A DNA stretch of 64,000 nucleotides from Lichenicola sp964247755 (GTDB lineage Bacteria > Pseudomonadota > Alphaproteobacteria > Acetobacterales > Acetobacteraceae), in the NCBI GenBank assembly GCA_964247755.1, contig CAXTVX010000004.1, positions 1 to 64,000 of the forward strand. Reading direction: 5' to 3'. Position 1 is the first letter of the stretch, and each line of letters starts with the position of its first letter. Positions 27,014 through 35,706 of the stretch are shown here, in pieces. Position numbers and translations under genes: made by a program. Below the pieces are notes generated by a model. The model had not been told where the DNA came from. It ran no database searches and saw nothing but the letters and a program-made list of their open reading frames with translations.

Positions 27014-27952
27014 TCACCCGGAGTTCACCGGCCGCGCGAAGCGGCCGAGGATGGTGCGGGCGATCCGCCCTGCCTCGTCCAAGGGCGTGCGCGGCCAGGG
27101 CGAGAACGAGTCCTGCAAAGGCCGGACCTGGTCCAGCGCCAGCAGCCTGTCCACCAGCCCCTGGCCGCGCTTCTGCCTGCCGGAACGCGATGTCGCCACG
27201 GTGAACACGGGTGCAGCACCGGCGCAGGCTTCACTCAGGGTCTGCGACCCGGTCCAGGCCGCCACCACCGCGTCCGCGCCGCCGAGGAAGCCGAGCATCG
27301 GATCGTCCCCGGGCTCGCCGGCGCGGTGCAGCAGGCTCAGGCACGCCGACAGGCCGGCCCCGAAGGCGTCCGTGACCTCGGGCCGACAGCCTGGCAGCGC
27401 CGCCGCCAGCACGCAGCCGCCGCGCGTGCGCGCCATCGACGCCAGCCGGCGCGCCAGCTCCGTCGCCTCTCGCGGATCAGTGGCACCGCCTCCGAGCAGC
27501 ACCACGATACGCGGCGACGGCAGGTGCGCCAGCCGGTCGGCCCAGAGCAGCCTGGCCCGGTCCAACAGCGCCGGTGACACCACGTGCGGCAGGCCGAGCA
27601 CCGGCATCACCCGCTCCGTCCTGGCCGAGGCCGCACGATCGGAAGGCAGCACCATCATGTCGAACGGATGCAACGCGAGTTCCACCGGCACCCGGGGCGC
27701 TGCGACGCAGTGCACCACCCGGCAGCCATGACGGGCGCGAAGCAGCAGCGCCCGTGCGCCGGAACGTACGCCCGACGAGATTACCAGCTCCGGCTGGCTG
27801 CCGGTGGCCACCCGGCCGGCCGGCCCGGCCGGGCCGATCCGACGGAACGGCATGCCGAGGCGGCCGGCGATCGCCGCGGCCGGCCCGGATCCGGGCGGTT
27901 CGATCACCCAGACCGGCGCCGCGGGCAGCACCAGAAGCTTCGTCGTCTCCAT
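27014..27952 (-). CDS. ELM1-family (mitochondrial-fission-ELM1-like) protein
   Basis: 312 residues. It resembles the bacterial DUF1022/ELM1 family: VWVIEPPGSGPAAAIAGRLG, then LVISSGVRSGARALLLRARH, PSPRIVVLLGGGATD, and the C-terminal GFLGGADAVVAAWTGSQTLSEAC. Glycosyltransferase-like Rossmann pattern; the bacterial role is unproven. The plant namesake ELM1 recruits a fission dynamin, but the bacterial protein cannot be assumed to do so. ATG 27952 is preferred to 27979 because GAAGGA stands 9 nt upstream. Divergent from pyrE with about 90 nt between. Confidence 0.85.
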   Translation of the reverse strand: METTKLLVLPAAPVWVIEPPGSGPAAAIAGRLGMPFRRIGPAGPAGRVATGSQPELVISSGVRSGARALLLRARHGCRVVHCVAAPRVPVELALHPFDMMVLPSDRAASARTERVMPVLGLPHVVSPALLDRARLLWADRLAHLPSPRIVVLLGGGATDPREATELARRLASMARTRGGCVLAAALPGCRPEVTDAFGAGLSACLSLLHRAGEPGDDPMLGFLGGADAVVAAWTGSQTLSEACAGAAPVFTVATSRSGRQKRGQGLVDRLLALDQVRPLQDSFSPWPRTPLDEAGRIARTILGRFARPVNSG

Positions 27953-28041
27953 CGAACCACGTCCTTCGCCGGTAGCCATGGATTTTCGCCACCGGCTTGG
28001 ATAGTGGAGGCACGGGCGGCTTGCATAAAGGGATCACGCGC

Positions 28042-28812
28042 ATGACCACGGAGTCGGGAACGGCTGGACGCATCCCTGTCGCGCCGATGCGCACGGCGCC
28101 GACCGACTGGGACCGCGACGCCGCCCTCACCACGGCGCAGCTGCTGCTGGAGATCAAGGCGATCAACTTCCGGCCGGAGGAACCGTACACCCTGACCTCA
28201 GGCTGGAAGTCGCCGGTCTACATCGACTGCCGCCGTATCATCTTCTTCCCGCGCGCCCGCTCCAAGATCGTGTCGCTTGGCGTGGAGAAGATCGGCCGCC
28301 ACGTCGGCTACGAGAGCATCGACGTGGTCGCCGGCGGCGAGACCGCCGGCATCCCGTTCGCCGCCTGGATCGCCGACCGCCTGTCCCTGCCGATGGCCTA
28401 CGTGCGCAAGAAGCCGAAGGGCTTCGGGCGCAACGCCCTGATCGAGGGCGACGTGCCGGAAGGCAAGCGCACTCTGCTGGTCGAGGACCTCACCACCGAC
28501 GGTGCCTCCAAGATCACCTTTGCGCGCTCGCTCCGCGAGGCGGGCGCCGTGGTCGACCACACCTTCGTGGTGTTCTTCTACGGCGTGTTCCCCGGCGCGC
28601 ACCGCACCCTGTCGGAGATGGGCGTGTCGCTGCACGCGCTGTGCACCTGGTGGGACGTGCTCGAGGCCTGCGCTGAGCGGCCCTACTTCTCGGAAACCGC
28701 CGCCGCCGAGGTGCGCCGCTTCCTCGAGGACCCCTGCGCGTGGTCGGCCAGGCATGGCGGGGTCGCCAGCGCGGAGGAAGCCCTGGCCCGGAAGGCCAAG
28801 GCGGAAGGCTGA
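28042..28812 (+). CDS. pyrE: Orotate phosphoribosyltransferase
   Basis: 256 residues. It joins orotate and PRPP to give OMP in pyrimidine synthesis. The PRPP-binding motif LLVEDLTTDGASK (about 152–164), preceded by RKKPKGFGRNALIEG, and the N-terminal YTLTSGWKSPVYIDC are the family features. The N-terminal about 30 and C-terminal about 25 residues extend beyond E. coli PyrE, as in many alphaproteobacteria. GGGA is 9 bases before ATG 28042. The murI gene follows after 13 nt. Confidence 0.95.
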   Translation: MTTESGTAGRIPVAPMRTAPTDWDRDAALTTAQLLLEIKAINFRPEEPYTLTSGWKSPVYIDCRRIIFFPRARSKIVSLGVEKIGRHVGYESIDVVAGGETAGIPFAAWIADRLSLPMAYVRKKPKGFGRNALIEGDVPEGKRTLLVEDLTTDGASKITFARSLREAGAVVDHTFVVFFYGVFPGAHRTLSEMGVSLHALCTWWDVLEACAERPYFSETAAAEVRRFLEDPCAWSARHGGVASAEEALARKAKAEG

Positions 28813-28825
28813 CGCGCATCCCGTC

Positions 28826-29647
28826 GTGACCGGACGGCTGCTGGCGTTCGACTCCGGAATCGGCGGCCTGTCGGTGGTACGCGAGCTGCGTGCGCTGCTG
28901 CCGTCCGCCACGGTCGACTACCTCGCCGACAACGCGGTGTTCCCTTACGGCGAGCTGCCGGACGCGGTGCTGGTGTCGCGCGTCCTCCACCTTCTGGACG
29001 CGGCGATCGACCGGCTGCGTCCGGACGTGGTGGTGATCGCCTGCAACACCGCCAGCACCACCGCGCTGGACGCGCTGCGGGCGCGCCACAGGATCCCGTT
29101 CGTCGGCTGCGTGCCGCCGATCAAGTGGGCGGCCGCGGTCAGCCGCACCCGGACCATCGGCCTGCTGGCGACCAGCGCCACCGTGCGCCGTCCCTACCTG
29201 CATGCGCTGCAGGCCCGGTTCGCTCCCGACTGCACCCTGCTCGCGCATGGTGGCCGCGGCCTGGCCGACATCGCCGAGAGGGCGTTCCGGCGTCGCCCGG
29301 TCGACCGGGACGCGATCCGCCGCGAGCTCGACGGGCTGTTCGGCCAGCCCGGCGGCGAGCGCATCGACGTGGTCGGCATCAGCTGCACCCATTACGGCTT
29401 CCTGCTGGAGCCGCTCCAGGCGCTATCACCAAGCGGTATCACGTGGCTCGATCCGGCTGGCGCCGTCGCACGGCGGACCAGGGCGGTGCTCGACGAGCTG
29501 CCGTCCGGACGCATGGACCGAGCCGAGCGACAGGGACAGGCTTGGTTCACCGGCCCGGCGCAGGATCCGGACCGGCTGCGGACCGGGCTGGCCGGGTTCG
29601 GCTATGACGGGATGACGCTGTTCGACGTCGCTCCGGCTCCGGCGTGA
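28826..29647 (+). CDS. murI: Glutamate racemase
   Basis: 273 residues. It makes D-glutamate for peptidoglycan. AFDSGIGGLSVVREL at the N-terminus, first catalytic Cys in VVIACNTAST, second Cys in VGISCTHYGFL, and GCVPPIKWAA (where the classical enzymes show G-x-x-P) all agree. GTG start at 28826, 13 nt after the pyrE stop. No strong Shine-Dalgarno precedes the GTG, suggesting coupling to pyrE. Length is normal. Confidence 0.92.
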   Translation: MTGRLLAFDSGIGGLSVVRELRALLPSATVDYLADNAVFPYGELPDAVLVSRVLHLLDAAIDRLRPDVVVIACNTASTTALDALRARHRIPFVGCVPPIKWAAAVSRTRTIGLLATSATVRRPYLHALQARFAPDCTLLAHGGRGLADIAERAFRRRPVDRDAIRRELDGLFGQPGGERIDVVGISCTHYGFLLEPLQALSPSGITWLDPAGAVARRTRAVLDELPSGRMDRAERQGQAWFTGPAQDPDRLRTGLAGFGYDGMTLFDVAPAPA

Positions 29648-29724
29648 GGCGTGGCTAGGTCGCGATGCCGCCCGCACGGGTTCGGCGCCGACGCAGGCGA
29701 CGACTTCCAGCCCCGCCGGGCGGT

Positions 29725-30960
29725 TCAGGCGGGAAGCGTCTCGGCGTCCCGGACATCGGGGCGGGACAGCAGCGTCAGGGTGGACAGCAGGACGAGCGCC
29801 GCGCCGAGCCACAGGGCGCCGGTGACGCCCAGCAGGAGCGCCATCGGGCCGGCCAGCGCGTAGCCGACCGGCAGCAGGCAGAGCGAGCCGAACTGGTCGT
29901 AGGCCGACACGCGCGACAGCCGTTCCGGCGGAATGACCCGTTGCAGGGTGCTCTCCCACAGCACGTTGACGTTGGCGATCTCGATGCCGGCGAGGAAGAA
30001 GCACAGCCCCTGCGCCCAGAACGGGAGCGATGCGGCCAGGCTGACCGGGAGGAGAGGATACAGCAGCAGCCAGAGCAGCACGGCCCGGATCGGCCGGACC
30101 GGCCGGAGCCGCAGGGCCAGCATCGCGCCGACGATCGCGCCAGCACCCATCGACGACAGCAGCATGCCCCAGTGCAGTGCCCCTGCAGGCCGGTGGGCGA
30201 AGACGAGCGCGCCCAGCACCTCGGTCGGCGCCCAGGACAGCATGTGCAGGGTCGCGAACAGGCACACCATCAGCCAGACCCAGGATCTCGCGACGAACTC
30301 GCCCCATCCCTCCCGCAGCGCCCGCAGCAAGCCCGGCTGCGCTTCCGGATCCGGCCGGGCTGCCCGGGGGCGCAGGCAGGACAGGAACAGCGCGCTCGCG
30401 AGGTAGCTCAGGGCGTCCAACGCGATCGCCCAGCCGGCACCGACGCCGGCGACCAGCACGCCGCCCAGGGCCGGGCCAAGAAGGCCCGCGGTCGAGGTTG
30501 CCAGCATCAGCGTGCCGTTGGCGCCCGGCAGCAGGTCGGGCGTCACGATCTGCGTCAGCAGCCGGTTCCGTCCCGGCGCGTCCAGCGCGGTTCCGGTTCC
30601 GACCAGGGCGGCCAGCACCAGCACCGCAGCGAGCGGCGCCGGACCGCCCAGCAGCAGGACCGCCAGCACCCCCTGGGCCACGGCGCGGAGGAGGTCTGCT
30701 GCCACCATGACCGGCCGCGGCGCGAACCGGTCCGCCAGCACCCCGCCCAGCAGGATCAGCAGCACCATCGGCAGCGCCTCTGCCGCCAGCACCGCGCTGA
30801 CCCGGCCAGCGCCGGCACCGCGCGCGAACAGCGCGAAGGACAGGGCCACCGGCACGGTGGCGCTGCCGACGCAGGACAGGGAGGTGCCGGCCAGGAACAG
30901 CGTGAAGTCCCGCTGGCCGAGCGCACCCAGCCGGCCCTGCAGCCTCGTCATGCCGATCAT
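29725..30960 (-). CDS. MFS transporter (EntS-like exporter)
   Basis: 411 residues, about 12 predicted membrane segments. It begins LGALGQRDFTLFLAGTSLS, followed by the motif-A-like loop GGVLADRFAPRPVM (about 72–85). The order of segments and the FWAQGLCFFLAGIEIANVNVL region fit the MFS_3/EntS group, mostly multidrug or siderophore exporters. The substrate is unknown. Its stop is 78 nt from that of murI (convergent). Neighbouring plus genes are unrelated housekeeping, while the next gene upstream is the hemopexin-repeat gene. Confidence 0.88.
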   Translation of the reverse strand: MIGMTRLQGRLGALGQRDFTLFLAGTSLSCVGSATVPVALSFALFARGAGAGRVSAVLAAEALPMVLLILLGGVLADRFAPRPVMVAADLLRAVAQGVLAVLLLGGPAPLAAVLVLAALVGTGTALDAPGRNRLLTQIVTPDLLPGANGTLMLATSTAGLLGPALGGVLVAGVGAGWAIALDALSYLASALFLSCLRPRAARPDPEAQPGLLRALREGWGEFVARSWVWLMVCLFATLHMLSWAPTEVLGALVFAHRPAGALHWGMLLSSMGAGAIVGAMLALRLRPVRPIRAVLLWLLLYPLLPVSLAASLPFWAQGLCFFLAGIEIANVNVLWESTLQRVIPPERLSRVSAYDQFGSLCLLPVGYALAGPMALLLGVTGALWLGAALVLLSTLTLLSRPDVRDAETLPA

Positions 30961-31191
30961 CAGGCGATGAAAGGCCGGCGGATCAATGCGACGTCAAGGA
31001 CCCGCCACCGCTTCCGGACGGCCCGAGCCGTCCTCGCCGGGTCCAGGATCGGTTCTGGCCCAGCTTCGCCAGAGCCGCGCCACGGCATCGGGTGCGAACG
31101 GATGCGGGGCGAGCGACGGCGTGACGACGAACACCGGCCGCGAGGCAGCGACCAGGAGCGGTTTCACGAAGCCGGCGTGCCGCGTGGCATG

Positions 31192-31221
31192 AAAGGCGCC
31201 TGCGAGTGGCACGCAGGCGCC
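31192..31221 (-). terminator. Intrinsic terminator of the hemopexin-repeat gene
   Basis: On the minus strand, 7 nt after the stop at 31229, a perfect 10-bp stem GGCGCCTGCG / CGCAGGCGCC (31221–31212 and 31204–31195) encloses the 7-nt loop TGCCACT and is followed by TTTC. This is the best rho-independent terminator in the window and shows the hemopexin gene is a separate transcription unit from the MFS gene downstream. Confidence 0.8.
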
Positions 31222-31228
31222 GCCCCGT

Positions 31229-31957
31229 TCAGGTGAACAACTGGATCGCCTTGATGGTGATCCCGGCGATGGTCACGACGCCCTCCGCGACTTCGCTCCA
31301 GTCGATTGAAAGGCCAGGTTCGCCGCTGTAGAGGGCCTCGTCGATGCCGTTCTCCCCGAACGCCCCCCAGGCCCAGGCCGGACTGATCTTGGCGGGATAG
31401 CCGGCATCCACCGTTCCCGGGCCCGTCGAACCGCGGGTGACGCGGATGTATTCGTCGCCCGAGAAGAAGTAGTCCACGGTCTCGCTGAACAGCGCTGCGT
31501 CGATGCCGTTCGCGCCGAACGCGCCCCAGCCCCACTTCGAGATCGGCGCGGGGTAGCCAGGATCGACGGTGCCCGGTCCGGTCTCTCCGCGTGATACGCG
31601 GATGTACTGGTTACCCTTGAAGAAATAGCATTTCGGGCCGCTCCACAGCGCCGCATCGATGCCGTTCGCGCCGAACGCCCCCCAGCCCCAGTTGGCGATC
31701 GGCGCCGGGTAGCCGGCATCCACGGTGCCGGGCCCGGTGTCGCCCCGCGTCACGCGGATGTACTGGTTGCCCTTGAAGAAGTAGCATTTCGACCCGCTCC
31801 ACAGCGCTGCGTCGATGCCGTTTGCGCCGAACGACGATCCCCAGTCCCAGGCGGAGATGTTGGCGGGATAGCCCGGATCCATCCCGGGGCTTCCGGGACC
31901 CGTCCGTCCTCGCTGCACGCGGATATACTGGTTGCCTTTGAAGAAGTAGCAATACAT
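31229..31957 (-). CDS. Four-blade hemopexin-repeat protein
   Basis: 242 residues made almost entirely of four tandem about 52-residue repeats, then a short hydrophobic tail (VVTIAGITIKAIQLFT). Each repeat has YFFKGNQYIRV-RG, TGPGTVDAGYPA-I, WGWGAFGANGIDAAL. Repeats 2 and 3 differ at few positions; repeat 4 is the most divergent (YFFSGDEYIRV). The pattern is the hemopexin blade (Y/F-F-K-G-x-x-Y-x-R, then P-x-x-I, then W), and four blades make a complete propeller. Secreted or ligand-binding roles are known for such folds; no signal peptide is seen. AAGGAG lies 7 nt before ATG 31957. A regulator gene diverges 187 nt upstream. Confidence 0.88.
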   Translation of the reverse strand: MYCYFFKGNQYIRVQRGRTGPGSPGMDPGYPANISAWDWGSSFGANGIDAALWSGSKCYFFKGNQYIRVTRGDTGPGTVDAGYPAPIANWGWGAFGANGIDAALWSGPKCYFFKGNQYIRVSRGETGPGTVDPGYPAPISKWGWGAFGANGIDAALFSETVDYFFSGDEYIRVTRGSTGPGTVDAGYPAKISPAWAWGAFGENGIDEALYSGEPGLSIDWSEVAEGVVTIAGITIKAIQLFT

Positions 31958-32144
31958 GGCTTCTCTCCTTTCGGAGCGGCCACCAGAGGCCGCCCGGCCG
32001 CGATCGCCTCGTGTACGGGCGACAGGGCGCCTGTAACGACGCGGTAACATTGGCGTGTCCGGCAGAAGCCGTCGTCATCCGAACGGTTGACGTCGTCCAG
32101 AGAAGTCGTGATCGTTGCATTTCTGATAAAGTCAGGCGGCAAAA

Positions 32145-33296
32145 GTGAGGGCCGAAGACCTTTCCAGGGTGATCGGTGCCATCTACGACGCACCGCTCCT
32201 GTGCGACTGGCGTCCGTCGCTGGAGGTGCTGGATGCGGCGCTCGGGTGCACGCGCGTCGTTCTCATGACCGACGACACGAACGGGCGGCAACATCCCGTG
32301 GCGAGCAGGGACCCCGACGTCGAGGCAGCCTATGTCGAGCACTACATGCCGCTCAACGGGGCCTGGCCGGTGCTTGCCCGGCAGGAGGTCGGCCGCGCGG
32401 TTCTCGACCGTCATGTGCTCGACATGGAGGCTTACGGGAAGAGCGTCTTCTTCAACGAGTTCGCGCGGCCGAACGGCCTGGTGGCGGCGTCGGCCATCGT
32501 CATCGGGCGCGATCGCGGCGTGACGTCGGCGCTCGTGGTGAACCACCAGGAGCGCCAGGCGGCGACAGAAGCGCTCGACCTCGAAACGCTGTCGCTGCTG
32601 GTGCCGCACTACCAGCGCGCCGTCCTGCTCTGGCAGGGCAGATCGGCGCTCGCCCACGGCGACCTGTCGCTGTGGCAGGCCGCCGACAGGTTCTCGACGG
32701 CCATCCTCGTCATCGACCGGACGGGGACGGTTCTGCGGGCCAACGAGGCCGCCTCGGTGTTGCTCCGCGCTCGCGCGGCCGACGTGCTCGAGCGCAGGCC
32801 GTTCGCGGGCCCGGACGCCATCCGGTCCGACCTCCTCCTGTCCCTGCGGCACTCGCTGGCGACGAGCGAGCCCGTGTCGGCGCAAGGCCGCCATCGCGTG
32901 GAGGCAGGCGGCCGTACCTACGCCTTCACGATGCTTCCGCTGCAGGGTCCGCCGGACTGGATCGGCACCCGGCGGAGCTGTTACGTGATCATCGTCTCCG
33001 ACTTGACGGCCGCACCGGCCAACGCGCGCGACGCGCTGATCGCGAGCTACGGGCTGACGAAGGCAGAAGCAAGACTTGCCGTCACCCTCGGCGGCGACGG
33101 CAGTCTCGGTGACGCCGCCGCCAGCCTGGGAATCCGGCTCAGCACCGCCAAGACGTTGCTGAACAGGGCGTTCGCGAAGACCGAATCGCACACGCAATCA
33201 CAACTCGTCCGGTTGGTGGAGCGGTTGTCGCTCGCGGGCGACGCGCCGGCGCGACCGTCCGCCCTCAGGGCTCATGGGACCGATCCGACGCGTTGA
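32145..33296 (+). CDS. LuxR-type helix-turn-helix regulator with PAS-like sensor region
   Basis: 383 residues. The C-terminus, YGLTKAEARLAVTLGGDGSL and then AASLGIRLSTAKTLLNRAFAKT, is a LuxR-like DNA-binding helix-turn-helix of the type found in single-protein regulators. About 185–300 looks like a PAS fold (FSTAILVIDRTGTVLRANEAASVLLR). The N-terminal half (about 1–170) is a second ligand-binding-like domain. The ligand is unknown. GTG start at 32145. It is divergent from the hemopexin-repeat gene, so regulation of that gene is a reasonable inference. Confidence 0.85.
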   Translation: MRAEDLSRVIGAIYDAPLLCDWRPSLEVLDAALGCTRVVLMTDDTNGRQHPVASRDPDVEAAYVEHYMPLNGAWPVLARQEVGRAVLDRHVLDMEAYGKSVFFNEFARPNGLVAASAIVIGRDRGVTSALVVNHQERQAATEALDLETLSLLVPHYQRAVLLWQGRSALAHGDLSLWQAADRFSTAILVIDRTGTVLRANEAASVLLRARAADVLERRPFAGPDAIRSDLLLSLRHSLATSEPVSAQGRHRVEAGGRTYAFTMLPLQGPPDWIGTRRSCYVIIVSDLTAAPANARDALIASYGLTKAEARLAVTLGGDGSLGDAAASLGIRLSTAKTLLNRAFAKTESHTQSQLVRLVERLSLAGDAPARPSALRAHGTDPTR

Positions 33297-33522
33297 GGTT
33301 CCTGGCTGATCGTGTTCGAGAGGCCCTGCCGGCATACGAGGCGGAGCTCTGGTTGTTCTTCATGGGAGCGCGACGGATCACGCGTTCTGCATGATCCCGA
33401 AGGCACCCGGCGCCCCTTGTGAACCGGAAGCGGCGGAGGGAGGCGGTCTGGTCGTGGCGGCGGCCATATCCTGGGATGGGGATCGGCTGCGGAAGTCCGC
33501 ATCCGGCCGCCGACGCCGGTCG

Positions 33523-34419
33523 TCAGGAAAGGTCGCGGGTCGCTGCGAAGGCAGCGAGTTCCAGGGCCCGGCTCTCTACCATCCCGGGATCCTCGACGGG
33601 CGCGAACGCGGCGCCCGTGCCCGCACTTCTTCCAGCCAGCCGGTAGACCGCCGAGGTGCTGCCGGGGCCGCCTCCGGTATGGCCGACGTAGTCGCCAGGC
33701 GGCTCGCCCTGTCCGATCATCAGCCCGAGCCCGTAGCTCGCAGTCCGCCACGGACGGCCCGGAAGCGCTTCGTTGACCTGGTGGCCATCGCACATCCTGC
33801 CGAGCAGGTCGGGCGGCAGGAGATCGCCGGCCAGCAAACGGTGCAGGAACAGCGCGGCCGCACCCGGCGGACCGACCAGCAGCCCGTGGTACACCCATCC
33901 CGGATCATAGCCTCGGGTGTTGCCCCATGCGGTCGCGTCGAGGTCGGCCCGTTCCCGGGCGACGGTGACGCCGGATATGCCGAGCGGCCCGAACACGAGG
34001 CGCTCCAGGGCGGCGCCGAGCGGCACGACGGTCTCCTCCTCGATGATCCGGCGCACCAGGAGGTAGCCGACGTTCGAGTAGGCCCAGCCCTGTCCCGGCT
34101 CGTAGGACAGGGTTTCCGCATCGACCCGCCGAAGCATCTCCCTGGGGGCCCAAGGCCGCCCGCCCGCGGCCACGGCGGCATGATAGGCTCGGGAGGTGCC
34201 ATAGCAGCGGAGGCCGGCACGATGCTGCAGGAGCTGGCGGAGCGTGAACGACCTGCCGCGAACAGGCTCGTCGAGCGGCAACCGGCCCTCGGCCACGAGC
34301 CTCAGTGCCGCGCCCGCCAGCACGGTCTTCGCGCAGCTCCACCACGGCACCATCGCCTCGGCATCGGCATGAACCTGGTCCTCCCGGACGAAGGCGGTGA
34401 TGGGCCGCCGCTGCGGCAT
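33523..34419 (-). CDS. Serine beta-lactamase-family (class C-like) hydrolase
   Basis: 298 residues. SxxK motif is Ser28-Cys-Ala-Lys31 in PWWSCAKTVLAGAALRLV; the YxN motif is WAYSNVGYL; the third motif is HTG in YVGHTGGGPG. This set is that of the beta-lactamase/transpeptidase-like family, including esterases and D-aminopeptidases. There is no signal peptide, which is odd for a true beta-lactamase; a cytosolic esterase or amidase is as likely. Upstream (33297–33522) is non-coding. It is on the same strand as, but 93 nt from, the polyprenyl synthase gene. Confidence 0.85.
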   Translation of the reverse strand: MPQRRPITAFVREDQVHADAEAMVPWWSCAKTVLAGAALRLVAEGRLPLDEPVRGRSFTLRQLLQHRAGLRCYGTSRAYHAAVAAGGRPWAPREMLRRVDAETLSYEPGQGWAYSNVGYLLVRRIIEEETVVPLGAALERLVFGPLGISGVTVARERADLDATAWGNTRGYDPGWVYHGLLVGPPGAAALFLHRLLAGDLLPPDLLGRMCDGHQVNEALPGRPWRTASYGLGLMIGQGEPPGDYVGHTGGGPGSTSAVYRLAGRSAGTGAAFAPVEDPGMVESRALELAAFAATRDLS

Positions 34420-34512
34420 GGTTCCGGGCCCTTCCAGGAATGCCGTGTTCTGCCTCGATCGGAGCCCGGTCTTGTCCTCGGGTGGGAAGACGGAACTGGC
34501 CTGGACTGGAAC

Positions 34513-35589
34513 CTAGCGTCCGCGGCTGACGGTGTAGGCGGCGACCTCGCCCAGCAGCTGCCGGATCCGGCTGTCGGGGAACGTCGACAGCGCGTCGCGG
34601 GCACGCCCCGCATAGTCCGCGGCGCGGCGCAGCGTGGCACCGATCGCGTCGGTGGCGGCGATCAGGCCGAGCGCGTGGTCGAGGTCGTCCGGTTCCTGGG
34701 CGCTGTCCTCGATCACCCGGCGCCAGAACAGGCGGTCCTGCTCGTTGCCTGCGCCATAGGCCGCCAGCACCGGCAGGGTGATCTTGCCCTCGCGGAAGTC
34801 GTCGCCCACCGTCTTGCCGAGCAGGCGCTGGTCGGCGGCGTAGTCCAGCGCGTCGTCGACCAGCTGGAACGCCATGCCGAGGTTGGTGCCATAGGAGTCG
34901 AGCGCCAGCGCGTCCCGTTCCGGACGTCCCGCCACCACCGCGCCCACCCGGCAGGCGGCCGCGAACAGGGCCGCGGTCTTGCCGTGGATCACCTGGAGGT
35001 AGCGCTCCATGGACGTGGACAGGTCGTTCTGGGTCGCCATCTGCAGCACCTCGCCTTCGGCGATGGTGGCGGACGCCTTGGACAGGATCGCCATCACCTC
35101 CAGCGAGCCGTCCTCGGTCATCAGCTGGAACGAGCGCGCGAACAGGAAGTCGCCGACCAGCACCGAGGCCTTGTTGCCGAACACCGCGTTGGCGCTGGCG
35201 AGCCCCCGACGCAGCCGGCTTTCGTCCACCACGTCGTCATGCAGCAGCGTGGCGGTGTGGATGAACTCGACGCAGGCGGCCAGGTTGACGTGGCGCATCG
35301 CTCCTGCGCCGGCCGGGTAGCCGCAGAGCCGCGCCGAGGCCAGGGTCAGCAGCGGACGCAGCCGCTTGCCGCCGGCGGCGATCAGATGGGCAGCAAGCTG
35401 CGGGATCAGCGCGACCGGGCTGTCCATCCGGGTGAGGATGGCGCGGTTGCAGGCCTGCATGTCGTCCTGCAGCAGAGCCGCCAGCTCGTTCAGAGCCGCC
35501 TCGCCGCACGCCTCCGGCGCCTGCGCGTCATGCCGATCGCCGCGACTTGTGGCCGCGGCGGATTCCGGCAGACTGGCGGCAAGGCCCAA
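34513..35589 (-). CDS. ispB: Polyprenyl diphosphate synthase (octaprenyl/decaprenyl type)
   Basis: 358 residues from a TTG start at 35589, where GGAGG stands 7 nt upstream; the frame is open further but ATG is missing. First Asp-rich motif LLHDDVVDES, second LVDDALDYAAD, and GGKRLRPLLTLASARL identify a trans-prenyl chain elongase that makes the ubiquinone side chain. The small residues upstream of the first Asp-rich motif (FIHTATLLHDD) allow long chains; eight to ten isoprenes is inferred, not measurable here. Divergent from the TrmN6-like gene (117 nt). The stop is 93 nt from the beta-lactamase-like gene. Confidence 0.9.
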   Translation of the reverse strand: MGLAASLPESAAATSRGDRHDAQAPEACGEAALNELAALLQDDMQACNRAILTRMDSPVALIPQLAAHLIAAGGKRLRPLLTLASARLCGYPAGAGAMRHVNLAACVEFIHTATLLHDDVVDESRLRRGLASANAVFGNKASVLVGDFLFARSFQLMTEDGSLEVMAILSKASATIAEGEVLQMATQNDLSTSMERYLQVIHGKTAALFAAACRVGAVVAGRPERDALALDSYGTNLGMAFQLVDDALDYAADQRLLGKTVGDDFREGKITLPVLAAYGAGNEQDRLFWRRVIEDSAQEPDDLDHALGLIAATDAIGATLRRAADYAGRARDALSTFPDSRIRQLLGEVAAYTVSRGR

Positions 35590-35706
35590 GCGGTGTCCTC
35601 CACGCTCCAGGATCGGCGAGGCACATATGAGCGGCGGGGATGGGGTGGTCAAGCAGCGGCGGCCCGGCCGGGATCGGCCCCTGCCTGGCCAGGACCGGCC
35701 TCCCGC

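Noticed and set aside
30994..31212. Possible 72-residue protein on the minus strand, upstream of the MFS gene
   Set aside because: GC third-position bias is fair, but the start lies inside the terminator hairpin of the hemopexin gene, there is no ribosome site and no recognised family. It cannot be excluded.
33391..35706. Long open frame upstream of the TrmN6-like gene on the plus strand
   Set aside because: Antisense to the beta-lactamase-like and prenyl synthase genes; only the part from 35707 has the methyltransferase sequence.
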